Of a stretch of 64,000 bases of DNA, positions 49,948-59,195 are shown piece after piece. The stretch's first letter is position 1; the number at the start of each line of letters is the position of its first letter. The DNA comes from Nocardia vulneris (GTDB taxonomy: Bacteria > Actinomycetota > Actinomycetes > Mycobacteriales > Mycobacteriaceae). The stretch spans positions 124,001 through 188,000 of the forward strand of contig NZ_BDCI01000036.1 of the NCBI RefSeq assembly GCF_001613425.1, written 5' to 3'. Both the position numbers and the translations under genes were made by a program. Under the pieces are notes generated by a model, which saw nothing but the letters and a program-made list of their open reading frames with translations, ran no database searches and was not told the origin of the DNA.

Positions 49948-51183
49948 GTGAGTGTTCCGCAGGCGGTGCTATTGGCAGTCCTGGCGGCTGTCGTAGGGCT
50001 GGCAGTCGGCGGGCTACTGATTCCCTATATGAACGCCCGGCAGGCCGCCCGCAGGCAGGCCGACTCGGGATTGACCATGTCGCAGGTGCTCGACCTGATC
50101 GTGCTCGCCTCCGAGAGCGGCATCGCCGTCGTCGACGAGTACCGCGACGTGGTGCTGGTGAATCCGCGCGCCGAGGAACTCGGCCTGGTCCGCAACCGGC
50201 TGCTCGACGAGCGCGCCTGGACCGCGGTAGAGAAGGTGCTCGCCACCGGCGAGTCCGCCGAATTCGATCTCACCGCGAAGAATCCGGTGCCCGGCCGCGG
50301 CCGGATCGCCGTGCGCGGCGTCGCGCGCCAGCTCTCGCGCGAGGACACCAATTTCACCGTGCTGTTCGCCGACGACGACTCCGAACAGGCGCGGATGGAG
50401 GCGACCCGGCGCGACTTCGTGGCCAACGTCAGCCACGAGCTCAAGACCCCGGTCGGCGCGATGAGCCTGCTGGCCGAGGCCATGCTCGAGTCGGCGGACG
50501 ACCCCGAGGCGGTCCGGCACTTCGGGCAGCGGGTGTTGGGTGAGTCACGGCGTCTCGGGAAAATGGTGACCGAACTCATTGCGCTGTCGCGGCTGCAGGG
50601 CGCGGAGAAGCTGCCCGAGCTCGAGGTGGTCGACGTGGACACCGTCGTTATGCAGGCGGTGGACCGCTCCCGGACCGCCGCGGAGGCCGCGGGCATCACC
50701 GTCAGCACCGACCGTCCGAGCGGGCTCGAGGTGCTCGGCGACGAAACGTTGCTGGTCACAGCCCTGTCCAATCTGGTCGAGAACGCGATAGCGTACTCAC
50801 CGGCCGGTTCGCACGTGTCGGTCAGCCGCTCGTTGCGCGGCGATCATGTCGCGATGGCCGTGACCGATCGCGGCATCGGGATCGCCAAAGAAGACCAGGA
50901 GCGCGTGTTCGAGCGCTTCTTCCGATCGGACAAGGCGCGCTCGCGCGCCACCGGCGGGACCGGGCTGGGCCTGGCTATCGTCAAGCACGTGGCAGCCAAC
51001 CACAACGGTGAGATCACCCTGTGGAGCAAGCTGGGCACGGGCTCGACGTTCACGCTGCGAATACCTGCCCACCATGAGACCGACGGAGAAGAGGATTCCG
51101 CCGGACCGACGGTGAGCACGAGAGAAACAAGCCCGCGCCCCACGGGGCCGGGCCGACCCAATGGTGTGGAGGCACGCAGATGA
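49948..51183 (+). CDS. senX3: Sensor histidine kinase SenX3
   Basis: A 411-residue kinase, almost the size of M. tuberculosis SenX3 (410). It controls the phosphate-starvation response with RegX3. One or two N-terminal helices (about 5-27), a PAS-like domain (about 45-140), a HisKA domain with NVSHELKTP (His163), and an HATPase domain with DRGIGI and GGTGLGLAIVKHV follow. The GTG at 49948 matches the mycobacterial start; no Shine-Dalgarno is at proper distance, so the message may be leaderless. It overlaps regX3 by 4 bp. Confidence 0.96.
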   Translation: MSVPQAVLLAVLAAVVGLAVGGLLIPYMNARQAARRQADSGLTMSQVLDLIVLASESGIAVVDEYRDVVLVNPRAEELGLVRNRLLDERAWTAVEKVLATGESAEFDLTAKNPVPGRGRIAVRGVARQLSREDTNFTVLFADDDSEQARMEATRRDFVANVSHELKTPVGAMSLLAEAMLESADDPEAVRHFGQRVLGESRRLGKMVTELIALSRLQGAEKLPELEVVDVDTVVMQAVDRSRTAAEAAGITVSTDRPSGLEVLGDETLLVTALSNLVENAIAYSPAGSHVSVSRSLRGDHVAMAVTDRGIGIAKEDQERVFERFFRSDKARSRATGGTGLGLAIVKHVAANHNGEITLWSKLGTGSTFTLRIPAHHETDGEEDSAGPTVSTRETSPRPTGPGRPNGVEARR

Positions 51184-51869
51184 CGAGTGTGTTGATCGTC
51201 GAGGATGAGGAGTCGCTGGCCGATCCGCTCGCGTTCCTGCTGCGCAAGGAGGGCTTCGAGGTCACCGTGGTCGGTGACGGCCCGTCCGCGCTCGCCGAGT
51301 TCGATCGGTCCGGCGCCGATATCGTGCTGCTCGATCTCATGCTGCCCGGCATGAGCGGCACCGATGTCTGCAAGCAGCTGCGCACCCGCAGCGGCGTGCC
51401 GGTGATCATGGTGACGGCGCGCGACAGCGAGATCGACAAGGTGGTCGGGCTCGAGCTCGGCGCCGACGACTATGTGACCAAGCCGTACTCTGCGCGTGAG
51501 CTCATCGCGCGCATCCGGGCCGTGCTGCGCCGCGGCGCGGGCGACGAACTGGACGGCGGCAATGAGAGCGGCGTGCTGGAGGCGGGCCCCGTCCGGATGG
51601 ACGTGGACCGCCACACCGTGCTGGTGAACGGCAAGCCGGTCACCTTGCCGCTGAAGGAATTCGACCTGCTCGAATACCTGCTGCGCAATTCCGGCCGCGT
51701 GCTGACCCGTGGCCAGCTGATCGACCGCGTCTGGGGCGCCGACTACGTCGGTGACACCAAAACCCTCGACGTGCACGTCAAGCGGCTGCGGTCGAAGATC
51801 GAGGCCGACCCGGCGAAGCCGGAACACCTGGTCACCGTGCGTGGCCTGGGCTACAAGCTCGAGGCCTAG
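51180..51869 (+). CDS. regX3: Response regulator RegX3
   Basis: A 229-residue OmpR/PhoB-type regulator. The receiver domain (1-115) has the acidic pocket VEDEE and the phospho-acceptor Asp52 in VLLDLMLPG. The winged-helix domain (about 128-229) carries LPLKEFDLLEYLLRN and DVHVKRLRSKIE. It activates phosphate-scavenging genes with SenX3. The start overlaps the senX3 stop (ATGA), unlike M. tuberculosis where repeat units separate the two genes. A bidirectional terminator follows. Confidence 0.97.
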   Translation: MTSVLIVEDEESLADPLAFLLRKEGFEVTVVGDGPSALAEFDRSGADIVLLDLMLPGMSGTDVCKQLRTRSGVPVIMVTARDSEIDKVVGLELGADDYVTKPYSARELIARIRAVLRRGAGDELDGGNESGVLEAGPVRMDVDRHTVLVNGKPVTLPLKEFDLLEYLLRNSGRVLTRGQLIDRVWGADYVGDTKTLDVHVKRLRSKIEADPAKPEHLVTVRGLGYKLEA

Positions 51870-51884
51870 GACCGGACGAAAAGA

Positions 51885-51918
51885 ACGAACCCCTGTGCAC
51901 GGGTGCACAGGGGTTCGT
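51885..51918. terminator. Bidirectional terminator after regX3
   Basis: Perfect 16-bp arms ACGAACCCCTGTGCAC (51885-51900) and GTGCACAGGGGTTCGT (51903-51918) with a 2-nt gap lie between regX3 and a convergent secreted-protein gene. Confidence 0.8.
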
Positions 51919-51932
51919 GTCGTACGTGTGGT

Positions 51933-52283
51933 TCAGGCACCCTCGGCAGGCTGGCCGAGGTAGGTCCAGGTGGGGCCGACGCCGGGCACGTCGACCTTGC
52001 TCAACGTGATCCACCCGAAATCGTCTTCCTGCAGGCAGTCGTAGATGTCCGCGGTGCTCGTGCCGCGGCACGCGATGGTGCGCGCGGTGCCGTAGGGGCT
52101 CATGATCACGCTCTTGCCCGCGGCCGCCGCGCCGAGCGCCTCGGGGGTGTTGGCCGGCACGAAATTGGCGGTGACATCGAAGTACTTGGCGGGGTCGCCG
52201 TTCGGCTCCGCGTGGGCCACACCGGTGAGGCACAGCGTTGCGCCTGCGGCAACGGCCGCCATGGTCAGAACTTTCTTGGACAT
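51933..52283 (-). CDS. Small secreted protein, unknown function
   Basis: A 116-residue exported protein. The signal peptide MSKKVLTMAAVAAGATLCL ends near AHAEP (about 26). The mature 90 residues contain two Cys (TIACRG and IYDCLQ) that probably form a disulfide, and a hydrophobic WITLSKVDVPG stretch. I do not recognise the family; similar small secreted proteins occur in Nocardia and Rhodococcus. Convergent with regX3, so not obviously part of that regulon. Confidence 0.7.
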   Translation of the reverse strand: MSKKVLTMAAVAAGATLCLTGVAHAEPNGDPAKYFDVTANFVPANTPEALGAAAAGKSVIMSPYGTARTIACRGTSTADIYDCLQEDDFGWITLSKVDVPGVGPTWTYLGQPAEGA

Positions 52284-52429
52284 GACCGCACATCAAACCC
52301 TAAAGACGTGACGAGCGCACTCCCTCCGAATGAACGTAATGCACACCTTGATTCGAGTGACTCGCTTTTCGCGGTGCCTGCACCCGCCGGTCGTTTCAGC
52401 GTGCTCGGTCGTCTGCGCGTGGTGCCCGT

Positions 52430-53296
52430 TCAGGCCGTCGCGGAGTCCTGCATCCGGCTCGCGTGCACGGTCGCGGGGTGAATCGCGATGAGCCCCAGTC
52501 CTTCTCGGCGCCGGCAATGCCTGGACAGTTCCTCGTAGGCGGGCGCGCCGAGCAATTCTTTCAGCTCCGGGCCGTAGGACTGCCAGACCGGTCGGCTGCC
52601 GACGTGCGCGTCCGGCGAGCCCGAGCAGTACCAGTCGAGGTCGGCGCCGCCCGGGCCCCAGCCGCGGCGATCGTATTCGGTGATCGTGGTGCGCAGGATC
52701 TGCACGCCGTCGGGGCGGTCCACCCAATCCTGGGTGCGCCGGATGGGCAGTTGCCAGCACACGTCCGGCTTGACCTCCAGCGGCTCGATGCCGCGGCGCA
52801 GCGCCATGGTGTGCAGCGAGCAGCCCACCCCACCCTCGAAGCCGGGCCGGTTGAGGAAGATGCAGGCGCCGTCGAAGCGCCGGGTGCGCAACGCGGGCTC
52901 GTCCTCGAGTTCGTCGAGCTCCAGATAGCCCTTCTTGGTGACCTTGCCCGCGGCGTCGCTCGCCTCGCCCATCAGCTGCCAATCCGCGGGTGTGAGCATT
53001 TTCACAGCGTTCTGCAGCCGCTTGCGATCGTCCTTGTCGGAGAGGAACGCGCCGTGCGAGCAGCAGCCGTCGTCGGGCCGATCGCCCAGGATGCCCTGAC
53101 ATGCCGGGGTGCCGAAGACGCACGTCCAGCGCGACAGTAGCCAGGTCAGATCGGCGACGATGAGATGCTCATCGTTTGCTGGATCGACGAACTCGATCCA
53201 CTCGCGCGGGAAATCGAGATCTACCTCGGGGCTCGGATCGATCTTTCCCGCAGGTCGGGGCCGGGCCGAGTCATTGGCTGATGCGCCTACCGTCAC
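52430..53296 (-). CDS. Conserved Cys-rich protein (Rv0495c-like)
   Basis: A 288-residue cytosolic protein conserved at this place in mycobacteria (Rv0495c). Cysteines cluster as Cys59, Cys66 and Cys78-Cys79 (CVFGTPACQGI, DGCCSHG), with later ones in GACIFLN, GCSLHT and VCWQLP. The spacing with nearby His81 suggests a bound zinc or iron, as in YkgJ/DUF3109-like proteins, but I cannot assign a function. The start is GTG at 53296. It is divergent from ppx with 66 bases between starts. Confidence 0.75.
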   Translation of the reverse strand: MTVGASANDSARPRPAGKIDPSPEVDLDFPREWIEFVDPANDEHLIVADLTWLLSRWTCVFGTPACQGILGDRPDDGCCSHGAFLSDKDDRKRLQNAVKMLTPADWQLMGEASDAAGKVTKKGYLELDELEDEPALRTRRFDGACIFLNRPGFEGGVGCSLHTMALRRGIEPLEVKPDVCWQLPIRRTQDWVDRPDGVQILRTTITEYDRRGWGPGGADLDWYCSGSPDAHVGSRPVWQSYGPELKELLGAPAYEELSRHCRRREGLGLIAIHPATVHASRMQDSATA

Positions 53297-53362
53297 ACTG
53301 CCAGACGCTAACAGTTCACCGGCTTGGCCTGAAGGGGTGGCCGACTCCAGTACCGTGTTCTT

Positions 53363-54397
53363 GTGCGGCTAGGGGTACTCGACGTCGGAAGCAATACCGT
53401 CCACCTGCTCGTGGTGGACGCGCACCGGGGCGGTCACCCCATGCCCATGAGCTCCACGAAAGCGACGCTACGGCTGTCGGAAAACATGGACGACGAGGGC
53501 CGGATCACCGAATCCGGCGCGCAGCGGCTGATCGCGACCGTCGCCGAATTCGCCAGCATCGCCGAGACTTCCAGGTGTGTCGAGCTGATGCCGTTCGCCA
53601 CCTCGGCGCTGCGCGAAGCCACCAATTCCGAAGCGGTGCTCGGGCGTGTCCGCGCCGAGACCGGCGTCGATCTGCAGGTGCTCACCGGTGTCGACGAGGC
53701 CAGGCTGACCTTCCTCGCGGTGCGGCGCTGGTTCGGCTGGAGCGCGGGCCGCATTCTCAACCTCGACATCGGCGGCGGTTCGCTGGAGATGACGAACGGC
53801 GGCGACGAGGAACCCGATGTCGCGCTCTCGCTGCAACTCGGGGCCGGACGGTTGACCAGGGAGTGGCTGCGCGAGGACCCGCCGGGTAAGCGCCGGGTCA
53901 ACGTGCTGCGCGACTGGCTCGACGCGGAGCTCGCCCTGCCCGCGAAACAGCTGATCGACGCCGGAAAACCGGACCTGGCGGTGGGCACGTCGAAGACCTT
54001 CCGCTCGCTGGCCCGGCTGACCGGCGCCGCACCCTCTGCCGCGGGGCCGCGGGTGCGTCGTACACTCACCAGCTCAGGTCTGCGCCAACTGATTGCGTTC
54101 ATCTCGCGAATGACGGCCGCCGACCGTGCAGAATTGGAAGGCGTAAGTTCCGATCGGTCACAGCAATTGGTGGCTGGCGCATTGATCGCGGAGGCGAGTA
54201 TGCGGGCACTATCGCTGGAGTCCCTCGAGATTTGTCCGTGGGCGCTGCGGGAAGGGCTGATCCTGCGCAAACTGGATACCGACATGAACGGCGGACCCCG
54301 AGCGACAGCCATACCGGGCCCGGCGACCGACAGCGGCCGCCCGGCGCCCGGCGATGGGGTGGCGCTATCCGGGCCGATAGGAACGGTTTCGTCATGA
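53363..54397 (+). CDS. ppx: Exopolyphosphatase (Ppx/GppA family, Rv0496-like)
   Basis: A 344-residue actin-fold phosphatase of the Ppx/GppA family. The first phosphate loop is LDVGSNTVHLL (6-16) and the second is DIGGGSLEM near 134-142. Members degrade polyphosphate and/or (p)ppGpp. The mycobacterial orthologue Rv0496 prefers short-chain polyphosphate. It lacks the C-terminal extension of long Ppx enzymes. Placed close to senX3-regX3, it fits phosphate homeostasis. The stop overlaps the next start by 4 bp (ATGA). Confidence 0.92.
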   Translation: MRLGVLDVGSNTVHLLVVDAHRGGHPMPMSSTKATLRLSENMDDEGRITESGAQRLIATVAEFASIAETSRCVELMPFATSALREATNSEAVLGRVRAETGVDLQVLTGVDEARLTFLAVRRWFGWSAGRILNLDIGGGSLEMTNGGDEEPDVALSLQLGAGRLTREWLREDPPGKRRVNVLRDWLDAELALPAKQLIDAGKPDLAVGTSKTFRSLARLTGAAPSAAGPRVRRTLTSSGLRQLIAFISRMTAADRAELEGVSSDRSQQLVAGALIAEASMRALSLESLEICPWALREGLILRKLDTDMNGGPRATAIPGPATDSGRPAPGDGVALSGPIGTVSS

Positions 54398-55941
54398 GTG
54401 AGGACTCCAAACAGCTATCGGTCGCCGAGCTGCTGGCCCGGAACGGGCAGCAGGGCGCGTCGTCCGCGGGCGGTGGCAGGCGCCGCCGCGGTGGCCGGGG
54501 CATCTCGGTGGCCGAGCTGACCGGTGACATGCCCGCCATCGGCAGCGGCCAGTCGTCGCATGCCGCACCGGACGACGCGGCCGACGAGCCGGTCTACGAG
54601 ACGCCGTCGTACGAACCGCCCGCGCCGGAACCTGTCTCGTATGCGCCATCGCCGGAACCGTATTCGCCGATGTCGGGCCCGATCTCGATGTACGACCCGC
54701 TCGCCGCGTACGCCCAGCCGCAACCGCAGGACGATCCGCCGCCCGGTCACTCGAACCGGGTGATGCCCGGGCGGGAGATGCCGTCGTCGCGGCACACGCC
54801 CGCGGCCGATCCGCTCTCGCCGAGCACGCCGGTCGGGGATCTGTACGCGCCTTCGCCCAATCCGTATGCGCCCTCGCCCAACCCGTACGCGGCCCCGCCC
54901 GCCGAGGACGCCTCGACGCGGTCCGGTCGCCGGCGCAGGCATGCCGAGCCGGCCGAAGAGACCACCGAGGTGCGCCCGCCGCTGCGGGATCTCGGCAGGC
55001 CGGAGCCGGGTGCCGCGAGCACCGCGCTGCCGGATCGGGCGGGCTCGAACGGCCGACCGCCCCGGAACGAGCGCAACGGCGCGGGCAGCGGCCGAGCCGC
55101 GCGCCGGCGTGCCGCCGAAGCCGACGAGCTCGAGGCCGGGCCGTCGACCGCCGCGTGGAACGGTTTCGCGGCCGAGGCGCCCCCCGAGCCCAGGACCGCG
55201 GCGCCGTGGGCGCCGACCCCCGAACCCAAGCCGGAGCTGGAACGAAGATCCAACCAGCGCAACGGCGAGCGCGCGTTACCCGCCTGGTCGGCCCGAAGAC
55301 ACAAACCCGCCGCGGCGGAACCCGAGGACGTCGGGCCGGAGTCCGGTGGCCTGCCGACCGCCGCATGGTCGCTGGCCAGCCAGGACCAGCAGTTGCTCTC
55401 CGGCCAGACCGTCGCGGGCGATCTGCTCCGGGACGGGGTCGAGCGAGCCGAACGCGCGAATGCCGGTCGAGGCAAACGCGGTTCGAAGCGCGATGTCGCG
55501 CCGCACGAGGACGAACTCGACATCTACGACGGCAAGACCGATTTCTACGAGCCGGTCGAGCTGGCCGACGAGGACGACGACGACCTCGACGAACACGAGG
55601 AGCGCGCGGAGCGCGAGCCGGGCCGGGCCGCCGCGCGCCGCCGCTCGTCGCGCGTCGCGCGCAAGGCCGAGTTCGACGCCAACCGCCGGCAGTGGTTGAT
55701 CCTGGGCGGGCAGAGCACCGGCGCGGCCGTGGCGGGCATGCTGCTGTTCAAGGGTTTCGAGCGCATGTGGGAGATGCTGCCGTGGGTGGCGCTGGCCCTG
55801 GCGATGATCGTGATCCTCGGTCTGGTCGCCCTGGTCCGGATTCTGCGCCGGACCGATGACGTGCTGAGCACGGTGATCGCGGTGGTCGTCGGCGTCTTCG
55901 TCACGCTGGGACCGCTAGCCTTTCTGCTCAGTACGAACTGA
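54394..55941 (+). CDS. Rv0497-like membrane protein with long disordered region
   Basis: A 515-residue protein. The first 430 residues are Pro/Ala/Arg/Glu-rich and largely disordered, with short repeats such as YAPSPNPYAPSPNPYA and two SVAEL motifs near the start (9-13 and 38-42). Three hydrophobic helices form the C-terminus (about 437-455, 462-483, 490-512). The mycobacterial counterpart Rv0497 is about 310 residues, so the disordered part is expanded here. It is co-translated with ppx. Function unknown; a membrane-tethered scaffold or regulator is possible. Confidence 0.75.
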   Translation: MSEDSKQLSVAELLARNGQQGASSAGGGRRRRGGRGISVAELTGDMPAIGSGQSSHAAPDDAADEPVYETPSYEPPAPEPVSYAPSPEPYSPMSGPISMYDPLAAYAQPQPQDDPPPGHSNRVMPGREMPSSRHTPAADPLSPSTPVGDLYAPSPNPYAPSPNPYAAPPAEDASTRSGRRRRHAEPAEETTEVRPPLRDLGRPEPGAASTALPDRAGSNGRPPRNERNGAGSGRAARRRAAEADELEAGPSTAAWNGFAAEAPPEPRTAAPWAPTPEPKPELERRSNQRNGERALPAWSARRHKPAAAEPEDVGPESGGLPTAAWSLASQDQQLLSGQTVAGDLLRDGVERAERANAGRGKRGSKRDVAPHEDELDIYDGKTDFYEPVELADEDDDDLDEHEERAEREPGRAAARRRSSRVARKAEFDANRRQWLILGGQSTGAAVAGMLLFKGFERMWEMLPWVALALAMIVILGLVALVRILRRTDDVLSTVIAVVVGVFVTLGPLAFLLSTN

Positions 55942-55956
55942 GGCAGGGGAGCGGCT

Positions 55957-56859
55957 GTGGGCAAGATCGGGCAGGCGAACGAGACCACGGGACGGCAGAT
56001 CCTGGTCGGGCTGTCGACCGCGTCGGTCTATCCGCAGAACACCGAGGCTGCCTTTCGCTACGCGGCCGAAATCGGTTACGACGGCGTCGAATTGATGGTC
56101 TGGGCCGAGCCCGCCAGTCAGAGCATCGCGACCGTGCAGTCCTATGCGCGCAAGTACGACGTGCCGGTCATCGCGATTCACGCGCCGTGCCTGTTGATCT
56201 CGCAGCGGGTGTGGGGCGCGGACCCGGCCGCCAAGCTCGAACGCAGCGTGCGCACGGCGGAGGCCTTGGGCGCGCGCACCGTGGTGGTGCACCCGCCGTT
56301 CCGCTGGCAGCGCAGATACGCGGAGAATTTCGCGGATCAGGTGGCCGAGCTCGAGGCCGACAGCGAGGTCGTCGTCGCGGTGGAGAACATGTTTCCGATG
56401 CGCGCCGACACCCTGTTCGGGCGCGGGGCGCGGTCGGTGAAGCGCTTGGAACGTCGTGGCGGCCCCGGCATCGGGCTCACCGCGTTCAGCCCGTCCTACG
56501 ATCCGACCGATACCGGTTTCGCGCACTACACCCTGGATCTCTCGCACACCGCGACCGCGGGCGCGGACCCGTTGGCGCTGGCCGCCCGGATGGGCCCGGG
56601 TCTGGCGCATCTGCATCTCGCCGACGGTCGCGGGGCCGCCCACGACGAGCACCTGATCCCCGGCGAGGGCACCCAGCCGTGCGTCGAGCTGTGCGAGACG
56701 CTGGTCCGCACCGGTTTCACGGGGCAGGCGGTCGCGGAGATCAATACCCAGAACGCGCGCACCACGCAGGCTCGCGCGGCGATGTTGCATCGCACGCTCG
56801 CGTTCGCGCGCCTGCATCTCAACGGCGTGACCGCACCGACGCCCGCAATTCACCCCTGA
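55957..56859 (+). CDS. Sugar phosphate isomerase/epimerase-like TIM-barrel protein (Rv0498-like)
   Basis: A 300-residue protein of the xylose isomerase-like/AP endonuclease 2 TIM-barrel family. Metal-site motifs are visible: YDGVELMVW, HPPFRW, VAVENMFP, DLSHT and HLHLADGRG. The gene follows Rv0497-like DNA by 15 bases, as in mycobacteria. Substrate unknown; sugar or inositol-phosphate isomerisation is plausible. The GTG at 55957 is used. A 20-bp tandem repeat lies immediately downstream. Confidence 0.85.
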   Translation: MGKIGQANETTGRQILVGLSTASVYPQNTEAAFRYAAEIGYDGVELMVWAEPASQSIATVQSYARKYDVPVIAIHAPCLLISQRVWGADPAAKLERSVRTAEALGARTVVVHPPFRWQRRYAENFADQVAELEADSEVVVAVENMFPMRADTLFGRGARSVKRLERRGGPGIGLTAFSPSYDPTDTGFAHYTLDLSHTATAGADPLALAARMGPGLAHLHLADGRGAAHDEHLIPGEGTQPCVELCETLVRTGFTGQAVAEINTQNARTTQARAAMLHRTLAFARLHLNGVTAPTPAIHP

Positions 56860-56864
56860 ATCCT

Positions 56865-56956
56865 CGCGCCGCGACAAAATAGTCTGCGCCGCGACTAAAT
56901 AGTCTGCGCCGCTACGAAATAATCTGTACCCCAACGAAATAGGCGTCGTTATTTCG
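56865..56956. repeat. 20-bp tandem repeat ending in a hairpin
   Basis: About four imperfect 20-nt units begin near 56865, 56883, 56903 and 56923. They share TCTGCGCCGCGACTAAATAG-like sequence (the first unit starts short). The last unit runs into CGAAATA (56935-56941), which pairs with TATTTCG (56950-56956). The A/T-rich half of each unit is unusual in this GC-rich window. It lies between the isomerase-like stop and the thioesterase-like gene and may hold its promoter. Confidence 0.7.
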
Positions 56957-57129
56957 CGCATCCGAAACAGTCGGCAAACGGTGGGTGTGCCGATCGTGAA
57001 GTGTGCGGCAGTGTGATGTAGGCGACTGAGGGCGAACGGGAAGCCCGATCCGGTTCGTTCTACGCTGTATGAATGTCGCGGAACGGTAACCCTGCCCGCC
57101 GACGCGGTGAGTCGACGACAGGAGTGACG

Positions 57130-58014
57130 ATGACGGCCGACCTGGATCTCACGCAGGCCACGGCGACCGACGCCCCGTTCAGCCGGGTGCTCGCGCTGAC
57201 CGAACTGCTCTCGACGACCCCCGACACCGGTCGCTACCTCGGCATGATCGACAAGGTCTGGACGATCGGCAAGAAGGTGCACGGCGGCACCATGGTCGCG
57301 GCCAGCGCCGCGGCGGGCCTGAAGTGGCTGCGCGCGGCCGACCCGGCGCTGGCCGATATGGCCCCGGTCGCCGCCAGCTCGGACTTCCTCGGCGCGCCCG
57401 ACCCGGGCGAGGTCGAATACGAGGTGCATATCCGCAAGATCGGCCGGCAGATCTGCCTGGCCGACGCCAACCTGGTGCAGCACGGGCGGACCCTGGTGCG
57501 CACCGCGCTGACCTTCAGCCGCTTGGACGACGCCGAACCGCGCTACGCCCGCGAGCACGACGACATGCCGGTCGAACCGCCCGCCGACGCCATCGGCTAC
57601 GGGCCGGAATCGCCGATGAGCAGCGTCGTGCACGTCGGTCAAGGCGCTGAGCTGTACATCGATCGGGACTGGGCCCGCTTCCTCGAAGGACAGCAGGGCG
57701 AGCCGCGGCTGCGGCTGTGGCTGCGCCCGCGTCCGGGTGACGAGCAGAACACCGAGACCGCCATGTTCATGGCGATGATGGGCGCGGACATGAGCCCGCC
57801 GGTGCCGGTGAACCTCGGTCATTTCGGCTGGGCTCCCACCGTGCAGATGGCCACCTACCTGCGGCGCAAGCCGGCTGCGGGCTGGCTGCGCATCATCGCG
57901 ACCACGCACGAGGTGGGCGAGCGCATGTTCGACGAGGACCAGTTGGTGCTCGACTCGACCGGTGCCGTCGTAGCGCAGAGCAGGCAGCTGGCGCTCATCC
58001 CGCAACAGCGCTGA
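57130..58014 (+). CDS. Thioesterase-like protein (Rv0499-like)
   Basis: A 294-residue protein resembling double-hotdog acyl-CoA thioesterases (TesB-like): an N-terminal hotdog with KKVHGGTMVAASAAAGL and a C-terminal one with PVNLGHFGWAPTVQMATYLRR. It should hydrolyse an acyl-CoA, but no substrate can be named and some residues of the classical Asp/Gln/Thr triad are not evident. It occupies the place of Rv0499. The ATG at 57130 follows CAGGAG; GTG at 57124 is possible. Confidence 0.75.
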   Translation: MTADLDLTQATATDAPFSRVLALTELLSTTPDTGRYLGMIDKVWTIGKKVHGGTMVAASAAAGLKWLRAADPALADMAPVAASSDFLGAPDPGEVEYEVHIRKIGRQICLADANLVQHGRTLVRTALTFSRLDDAEPRYAREHDDMPVEPPADAIGYGPESPMSSVVHVGQGAELYIDRDWARFLEGQQGEPRLRLWLRPRPGDEQNTETAMFMAMMGADMSPPVPVNLGHFGWAPTVQMATYLRRKPAAGWLRIIATTHEVGERMFDEDQLVLDSTGAVVAQSRQLALIPQQR

Positions 58015-58041
58015 GTTCGCCCTCGCATAGCCTTGACTCCC

Positions 58042-58917
58042 ATGACGAGAATTGCGGTTATCGGTGGCGGACGCATCGGGGAGGCGCTGATCGCGGGCTT
58101 ACTCGAGTCCGGACGGCTGGCGAAGGACCTGGTTGTCGTCGAGCCGGTGACCGAGCGGGCCGCGCAGATCGCCGAGCAGTTCTCGGTGCGGGTGACCGAT
58201 TCCGTCGCCGACGCCGCGGTCGGCGCGGACCTGTTGGTCGTCGCGGTGAAACCCGCCGATGTGGACGCCGTGATGACCGCGCTCGGTAAGGCCGCGCTCA
58301 GCGACAACGCCAGTGTCGGCAACGATAGGGACCAGATTCTGGTGTCGCTGGCGGCCGGGGTGCCGACCGCGCGCCTGGAGGCGAAGCTGCCCGCCGGTTT
58401 CCCGGTGGTCCGGGTGATGCCGAATACGCCGATGCTGGTCGGTCAGGGCATGAGCGTCATCGCACCGGGCCGGTATGCCCGGGCCCAGCAGCTGGAACTG
58501 GTGACCGACGTGCTCGGCGCGGTCGGCAAGGTGGTGACCGTCGCGGAATCCCAGATGGACGCGGTCACCGCGGTCTCCGGGTCGGGCCCCGCCTACTTCT
58601 TCCTGATCGTCGAGGCGATGGTGGACGCGGGTGTCGGCCTCGGCCTGACCCGCGAGGTGGCCACCGAACTGGTGGTGCAGACCATGATCGGTTCGGCGGC
58701 GCTGCTGCAGGAGTCCGAGCAGAGTGCGGCCGAGTTGCGGGCCGCGGTCACGTCTCCGGCGGGCACCACCGCGGCCGCGGTCCGCGAGCTGGAGCGCGGC
58801 GGCGTCCGTTCGGCGTTCCTGGAGGCGTTGCACGCCGCCAAGCAGCGCTCCGCCGAGCAAGGCGGCGTGAGCGACGGTCCGGCCGGCGTCGGGACCGGAG
58901 TCGGCGCCGGCGCGTGA
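58042..58917 (+). CDS. proC: Pyrroline-5-carboxylate reductase
   Basis: A 291-residue ProC (M. tuberculosis 295). It reduces pyrroline-5-carboxylate to proline. The N-terminal NADPH loop GGGRIGEAL, the MPNTPMLVGQGM motif and the C-terminal dimer/active-site signature SGSGPAYFFLIVEA are intact, as is the TSPAGTTAAAV block. The tail of about 15 residues is Gly/Val/Ala-rich. Start at 58042; an ATG three codons upstream is possible. Order Rv0499-proC is conserved. Confidence 0.96.
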   Translation: MTRIAVIGGGRIGEALIAGLLESGRLAKDLVVVEPVTERAAQIAEQFSVRVTDSVADAAVGADLLVVAVKPADVDAVMTALGKAALSDNASVGNDRDQILVSLAAGVPTARLEAKLPAGFPVVRVMPNTPMLVGQGMSVIAPGRYARAQQLELVTDVLGAVGKVVTVAESQMDAVTAVSGSGPAYFFLIVEAMVDAGVGLGLTREVATELVVQTMIGSAALLQESEQSAAELRAAVTSPAGTTAAAVRELERGGVRSAFLEALHAAKQRSAEQGGVSDGPAGVGTGVGAGA

Positions 58918-59195
58918 ACCGCCGTGCCCGCGGCGCGCGACACGACGAAGAACCGGACTCGCCGTGAGTTTGCTCCCACCGGGATCCGGACCGACGGGGC
59001 AAATCGGGCCCAGACGGCGGCGAGGCGAACACCGCACATCCGCGGGATGACCGGTCGGATTCCGATCGGAAAAGCTTATTTCTCACTCCCGTCGCAGTAA
59101 CACCACTGGTCCCGCTAAGCTTCAAGGAGCACGTGCGTGTCTGTTCCGCCGGTGGGGAAGCCGGCGGCGCGGACGTGCCGGAGGTCAATGGTGCA

